Positions 60,192-64,000 of a stretch of 64,000 bases of DNA are shown in pieces (the first letter of the stretch is position 1; each line of letters starts with the position of its first letter). Position numbers and translations under genes: made by a program. This stretch comes from Cichorium intybus (Eukaryota; Streptophyta; Magnoliopsida; Asterales; Asteraceae), in assembly GCA_023525715.1 (NCBI GenBank), contig CM042012.1, positions 49,674,464 to 49,738,463 of the forward strand. Direction: 5' to 3'. The notes under the pieces were generated by a model, which made no database searches, had not been told where the DNA came from, and saw nothing but the letters and a program-made list of their open reading frames with translations.

Positions 60192-61038
60192 GTCTCCCAC
60201 TTGGATAAGTCTATGACTATAATTACCAATTTAACCTCTAATTAACCAGCACTTTTAGCTTCCTAGAAACCACTGCCAAACTCTGATCTAATCAGTTCTG
60301 TCCATAGATAAGTGATCAGATGATCCTCCGTCCAACAAGATATTTTCAGACTCAAGACATGGATAAAATCAATCTGGTCTGATTCACTGTTCCTCGATTT
60401 CCGATTTGCATATGACTCTTAGACTACCAATTTAGTCCCGGTTGGCCAACCATTTTAGTCAACTTCAAATTCATCGAGAGGCCTACAGATATCTGTTCCC
60501 GTTAGGGTCAAGGGACGAATAAGCTTCGACTCATATACTTATGTCTTTTACCAGACAAATCACTCACAACAATACGTTTTATAACACCGAGTTACCGATG
60601 CGTTTTCATATTATCAATGAACAACCGTCTAATAAATCATAACTCATATGTCTTAGCTTAAAGATCAAAAGATATTATCGTCTCAACATTGCTCGTGATG
60701 AAATCCATGAAGCAATCCATTGAGCGCGGGTTTATCCAATACTCAAATCTCCATTTCCAAGTACTCACGAATGGTGCAGCAATCCAATTGCAATGTCTAA
60801 CTCCTTAGACAATCTATTACCAATTCATGACAGTCTTACTTCACACTTACTCCCAAAAAGTGTAATCGACTGTGGATATTTGAATAATCCAATTATTCAG
60901 GAAGTAAAACATGCAAAATGAAACATAATGATAAAGTATTGACAGAAGTAGTAAACCATTACTCATTAATAAATCTCTATTATTGAATCACAAGAGTCAA
61001 ATACAATACATTGTTACAAGTTTCGAAACCTATCTAAT
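60192..61038 (-). other. Polypurine tract and 3' untranslated region of copia G
   Basis: 60192-60211 is the polypurine tract (GACTTATCCAAGTGGGAGAC on the minus strand). The rest is non-coding and matches 10568-11426 of A and 29537-30250 of D. Confidence 0.87.
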
Positions 61039-64000
61039 TTACATAAACTTTATATCATCTCTTAATACAATGCTCCTAGCATGCTGATTATGCTTAATCC
61101 TACTCAGAGCCTTTGTCAAGGGATCTGCAGGATTATCTTCCGATGATACCCTCTTTACCACGAGGTGACCTTCTTCTACCTTATGCCTTATGTAGTGGTA
61201 CTTTCTGTCGATATGCCTGGACTTTCCATGGTCTCGCGGTTCCTTTGTCAAGGCGACCGCACCTTCGTTATCGCAGAACAGTTCCACGGGCTCCTGAATA
61301 CTCGGGACTACTCCAAGGTCACCGATGAAGTTCTTCAGCCAAGCCGCTTCCTTAGACGCTTCACTTGCTGCTATATACTCTGATTCACAAGTAGAATCAG
61401 CCACCGTATCTTGCTTGGAACTTTTCCAAGTTACTGCTCCTCCGTTCAGAAGGAATACCCAGCCAGACTGAGACAGACCACTGTCTCTATCCGTCTGAAA
61501 ACTGGCATCCGTATATCCTTCAACTCTCAATGTATCACTGCCTCCAAGTACCAACACCATGTCCTTTGTCCTTCGCAGATACTTGAGTATATTCTTTACA
61601 GCTATCCAATGCGCCCTTCCAGGGTTACCCTGGTACCGACTGACCATGCTCAAGGCAAAGGCCACGTCAGGGCGAGTACACGTCATAGCGTACATGATCG
61701 ATCCTACGGCCGAAGCGTAAGGTACACGACTCATTTCAGCTATTTCTTCGTCTGTATTCGGACTTTGAGTCTTACTCAATTTTGCATTACTTTGGATAGG
61801 CAGCTCTCCCTTCTTGGAATTTTCCATACTAAACCTTTTCAGTACCTTTTCCAAGTATGTACCCTGACTAAGTCCAATTAGTCTCTTCTTCCTATCTCTC
61901 AGTATTCTTATCCCGAGAATGTAGGCAGCCTCTCCTAGGTCCTTCATGGCGAAACATTTCCCAAGCCAAGCCTTGACACCTTGCAAGGTTGGAATATCGT
62001 TTCCCATGAGCAGTATGTCATCGACATACAGCACCAGAAAGGTGACTATACTCCCACTAGCCTTGACATATACGCAGGACTCATCCTCGCTCCTAGAGAA
62101 ACCAAACTCTTTGACTTTCTCATGGAAACAAAGATTCCAGCTGCGAGAAGCTTGCTTCAATCCGTAGATTGATCTCTCAAGCTTACACACCTTATTAGGA
62201 TACTTTGCATCGACAAAACCCTCTGGCTGATTCATGTAGACATCCTCAGTCAACTTTCCATTAAGGAAGGCGGTTTTGACATCCATCTGCCAAATTTCAT
62301 AGTCATGAAATGCAGCTATGGCCAGCATAATCCTAATAGACTTTATCTTGGCTACTGGTGAGAAGGTCTCGTCATAGTCAACCCCTGGGGTTTGAGTAAA
62401 GCCCTTCGCAACCAGTCTTGCCTTGAAAGTGTGTACCTTTCCGTCCATGTCGGTCTTCTTCTTGAAGATCCATTTGCACCCGACTGTCTTTCGACCCGGT
62501 ACATTGTCAACCAAGTTCCAAACTTGATTGTCATACATGGACTTGATCTCGCTATCCATGGCCTCTTTCCACTTGGCAGACTCAGGGCCCGCCACTGCCT
62601 CCTGGTAGTTAGCTGGTTCATCCAAATTTATCAGTGTCCTATCACTGACAAACGTGTCCCCATCCGAAGTTATATGGAACCCATAAAACTCGGGTGGCAT
62701 GCTAACCCTACCGGAACGCCTAAGAGGTAAGGATACATCTGTCGGACCAACAGGAACTTCTTCCTCATGTTGGTTGCTAGTTTCTCCTAAGGTTGCGTCA
62801 TTTGATGACTCTTGAATTTCTTCCAGATCAATGGTACTCCCACTGTCCTCTTTGAATATGAGCTCTCTCTCTCGAAAGACCGCTCGTCTAGCTACAAAGA
62901 CCACGTCCTCGCTCGGTCTGTAGAATAGATATCCAATTGACTGTTTAGGATAACCAAGGAAGAAACACCTTTCGCTTCTGTCTGCGAGTTTGTCTTGAGT
63001 CTCTCGTCTAACGAAAGCCTCACAACCCCAGACCTTGATATGTGCCAACGAGGGAACTTTCCCCGTCCACATCTCATGAGGTGTTTTAGCAACCTTCTTA
63101 GTTGGGACAAGATTGAGGATATGGGCGGCAGTCTCTAAGGCATACCCCCAGAAGTGAATGGGAAGTGAAGCTCGACTCATCATGGAACGAACCATGTCCA
63201 ACAGGGTTCGGTTGCGCCTTTCTGCAACACCGTTCAACTGTGGTGTCCTGGGAGGTGTCAACTGCGAAACTATTCCGCATTCCTTTAGATAGTCTAGGAA
63301 CTCGATACTTAGATACTCTCCGCCTCTGTCGGACCTGAGCATCTTTATCTTCCTGCCTAATTGATTTTCTACATCGTTCTTAAACTCTTTGAACTTTTCA
63401 AAGGTGTCCGACTTGTGCTTGATCAAGTAGATATAACCGTATCTACTAAAATCGTCGGTAAAGGTCACGTAGAACCGCGTGCCTTCCTTTGTGGTTGATC
63501 TGAATGGACCACACACATCCGTGTGAATGATGTCCAGCAGACCCTCACCTCTTTCAAAAGACCCTTTGAAAGGTGATTTAGTCATCTTGCCCAACAGACA
63601 AGATTCGCATACATCATCCGACCTGAGGTCGAATGATTCCAACACTCCATCCTTTTGGAGTTGGGTGATGCGTTTCTTGCTGATGTGCCCGAGCCGACTA
63701 TGCCACAGACATGCCTTTTCTACACCACTAGTAGAATCAATATAATTTACACTATGTCCTAAATTGTCAACACATTCAACAGTTTCATACACACCATCAC
63801 AAGGATAAGCAGTAAAAATCAAAATACCATTTTTGAAAACAGAAATAGAACCAATTTTATTATCAAAAGAAAATTGAAATCCTTGTCTGAACAATGCGTG
63901 AAATGAAATAATGTTTCTTGCCATTTCTGGCGAATAGCAACAATTAAATAATTCTAAACTAACATCACTACTAAGCACTAAACTGTAAACGCCGATCTTG
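61039..64000 (-). CDS. pol of copia G (partial, 5' end outside window)
   Basis: Open without a stop from the window edge to TAA at 61039. The apparent start at 63978 is a GTG inside the gene; KIGVYSLV continues upstream in frame, so the true start, gag and protease lie to the right. Order on the minus strand is as follows. GAG-pre-integrase (CLWHSRLGHISKKR ... CESCLLGKM) falls at about 63590-63710. Integrase D-D-E is HTDVCGPF, RSDRGGEY (near 63320-63345) and NGVAERRN. RT has DYDETFSPVAKIKSIR, IWQMDVKTAFLNGKL, IYGLKQASRSWNL and YVDDILLM near 62005-62030. RNase H has GYTDASFQTD, TCESEYIAASEASKEAAWLK, LFCDNEGA and KSRHIDRKYHYIRH. All catalytic residues expected for a copia pol are present. Similar in style to Tnt1-type polyproteins; finer lineage not assigned. 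Confidence 0.93.
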   Translation of the reverse strand, partial: KIGVYSLVLSSDVSLELFNCCYSPEMARNIISFHALFRQGFQFSFDNKIGSISVFKNGILIFTAYPCDGVYETVECVDNLGHSVNYIDSTSGVEKACLWHSRLGHISKKRITQLQKDGVLESFDLRSDDVCESCLLGKMTKSPFKGSFERGEGLLDIIHTDVCGPFRSTTKEGTRFYVTFTDDFSRYGYIYLIKHKSDTFEKFKEFKNDVENQLGRKIKMLRSDRGGEYLSIEFLDYLKECGIVSQLTPPRTPQLNGVAERRNRTLLDMVRSMMSRASLPIHFWGYALETAAHILNLVPTKKVAKTPHEMWTGKVPSLAHIKVWGCEAFVRRETQDKLADRSERCFFLGYPKQSIGYLFYRPSEDVVFVARRAVFRERELIFKEDSGSTIDLEEIQESSNDATLGETSNQHEEEVPVGPTDVSLPLRRSGRVSMPPEFYGFHITSDGDTFVSDRTLINLDEPANYQEAVAGPESAKWKEAMDSEIKSMYDNQVWNLVDNVPGRKTVGCKWIFKKKTDMDGKVHTFKARLVAKGFTQTPGVDYDETFSPVAKIKSIRIMLAIAAFHDYEIWQMDVKTAFLNGKLTEDVYMNQPEGFVDAKYPNKVCKLERSIYGLKQASRSWNLCFHEKVKEFGFSRSEDESCVYVKASGSIVTFLVLYVDDILLMGNDIPTLQGVKAWLGKCFAMKDLGEAAYILGIRILRDRKKRLIGLSQGTYLEKVLKRFSMENSKKGELPIQSNAKLSKTQSPNTDEEIAEMSRVPYASAVGSIMYAMTCTRPDVAFALSMVSRYQGNPGRAHWIAVKNILKYLRRTKDMVLVLGGSDTLRVEGYTDASFQTDRDSGLSQSGWVFLLNGGAVTWKSSKQDTVADSTCESEYIAASEASKEAAWLKNFIGDLGVVPSIQEPVELFCDNEGAVALTKEPRDHGKSRHIDRKYHYIRHKVEEGHLVVKRVSSEDNPADPLTKALSRIKHNQHARSIVLRDDIKFM

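Larger units (their letters stand above)
59425..64000 (-). mobile_element. Copia element G, minus strand, 3' part
   Basis: A TGTTGG-family copia with its 3' LTR at 59425-60191, polypurine tract, 3' untranslated region and an open pol that runs off the right edge. The five bases CATTT (59420-59424) are the expected TSD; the partner lies outside. It is the best-preserved member of the family in the window and the reference by which A and B were read. Confidence 0.92.

Overview
The window is plant nuclear DNA, almost certainly from a eudicot: AT-rich, packed with LTR retrotransposons whose primer-binding sites match initiator tRNA-Met, with PIF/Harbinger and hAT relatives and long (TA)n microsatellites. 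I cannot name the species. I found no intact host gene, tRNA, rRNA or CRISPR array. Nearly everything is mobile-element sequence, and target-site duplications (TSDs) read by eye let the nesting be dissected.

Layout. 1-3618: 5' end of a minus-strand element (Z) with a 2.7-kb LTR. 3619-4581, 28071-28674 and 50530-51184 are pieces of one older host sequence, probably the 3' end of a Ty3/gypsy element (Y); it carries a hAT MITE at 3791-4307. Into it went gypsy X (4582-28070, TSD TTAGT) and copia D (28675-50529, minus strand, TSD GAATG). X's 5' LTR holds a copia solo LTR (5157-5922, TSD GTATT). X's interior runs into a decayed copia tandem (A then B, about 10025-26690). B holds a gypsy-type solo LTR (15407-16533, TSD ATCAT), and its 3' LTR holds a complete gypsy, W (17639-26322, minus, TSD CTTAT). 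D's 5' LTR holds a SIRE/Maximus-like copia, E (35686-47050, TSD AAATG), and a 2.8-kb Helitron-like insert (about 47295-50092) with a scrap of a receptor-kinase gene. 51185-53500 is a broken PIF/Harbinger element. 53500-59424 is low-information sequence with two TIR MITEs and a TA tract. 59425-64000 is the 3' part of a well-preserved copia, G (minus), that leaves the right edge.

Coding content. G's pol is open over its whole visible length. E has intact gag and a 1025-codon env-like third ORF, but its pol has lost the second half of reverse transcriptase and all of RNase H. X, A, B, D and W are pseudogenes. A, B, D, G and the solo LTR at 5157 belong to one copia family (LTRs start TGTTGGATT; polypurine tract ends AAGTGGGAGAC).

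Most unusual signals: (1) dispersed hairpins in D's non-coding interior with a conserved core and stems that differ in sequence but stay self-complementary; (2) about 49 copies of CCGAAG/CTTCGG in the 11.4 kb of E, roughly 15 times expectation, in LTRs, coding and spacer DNA alike; (3) a TATA box directly before E's env-like ORF; (4) W, with near-identical LTRs around a wrecked gag-pol, which suggests mobilisation in trans.
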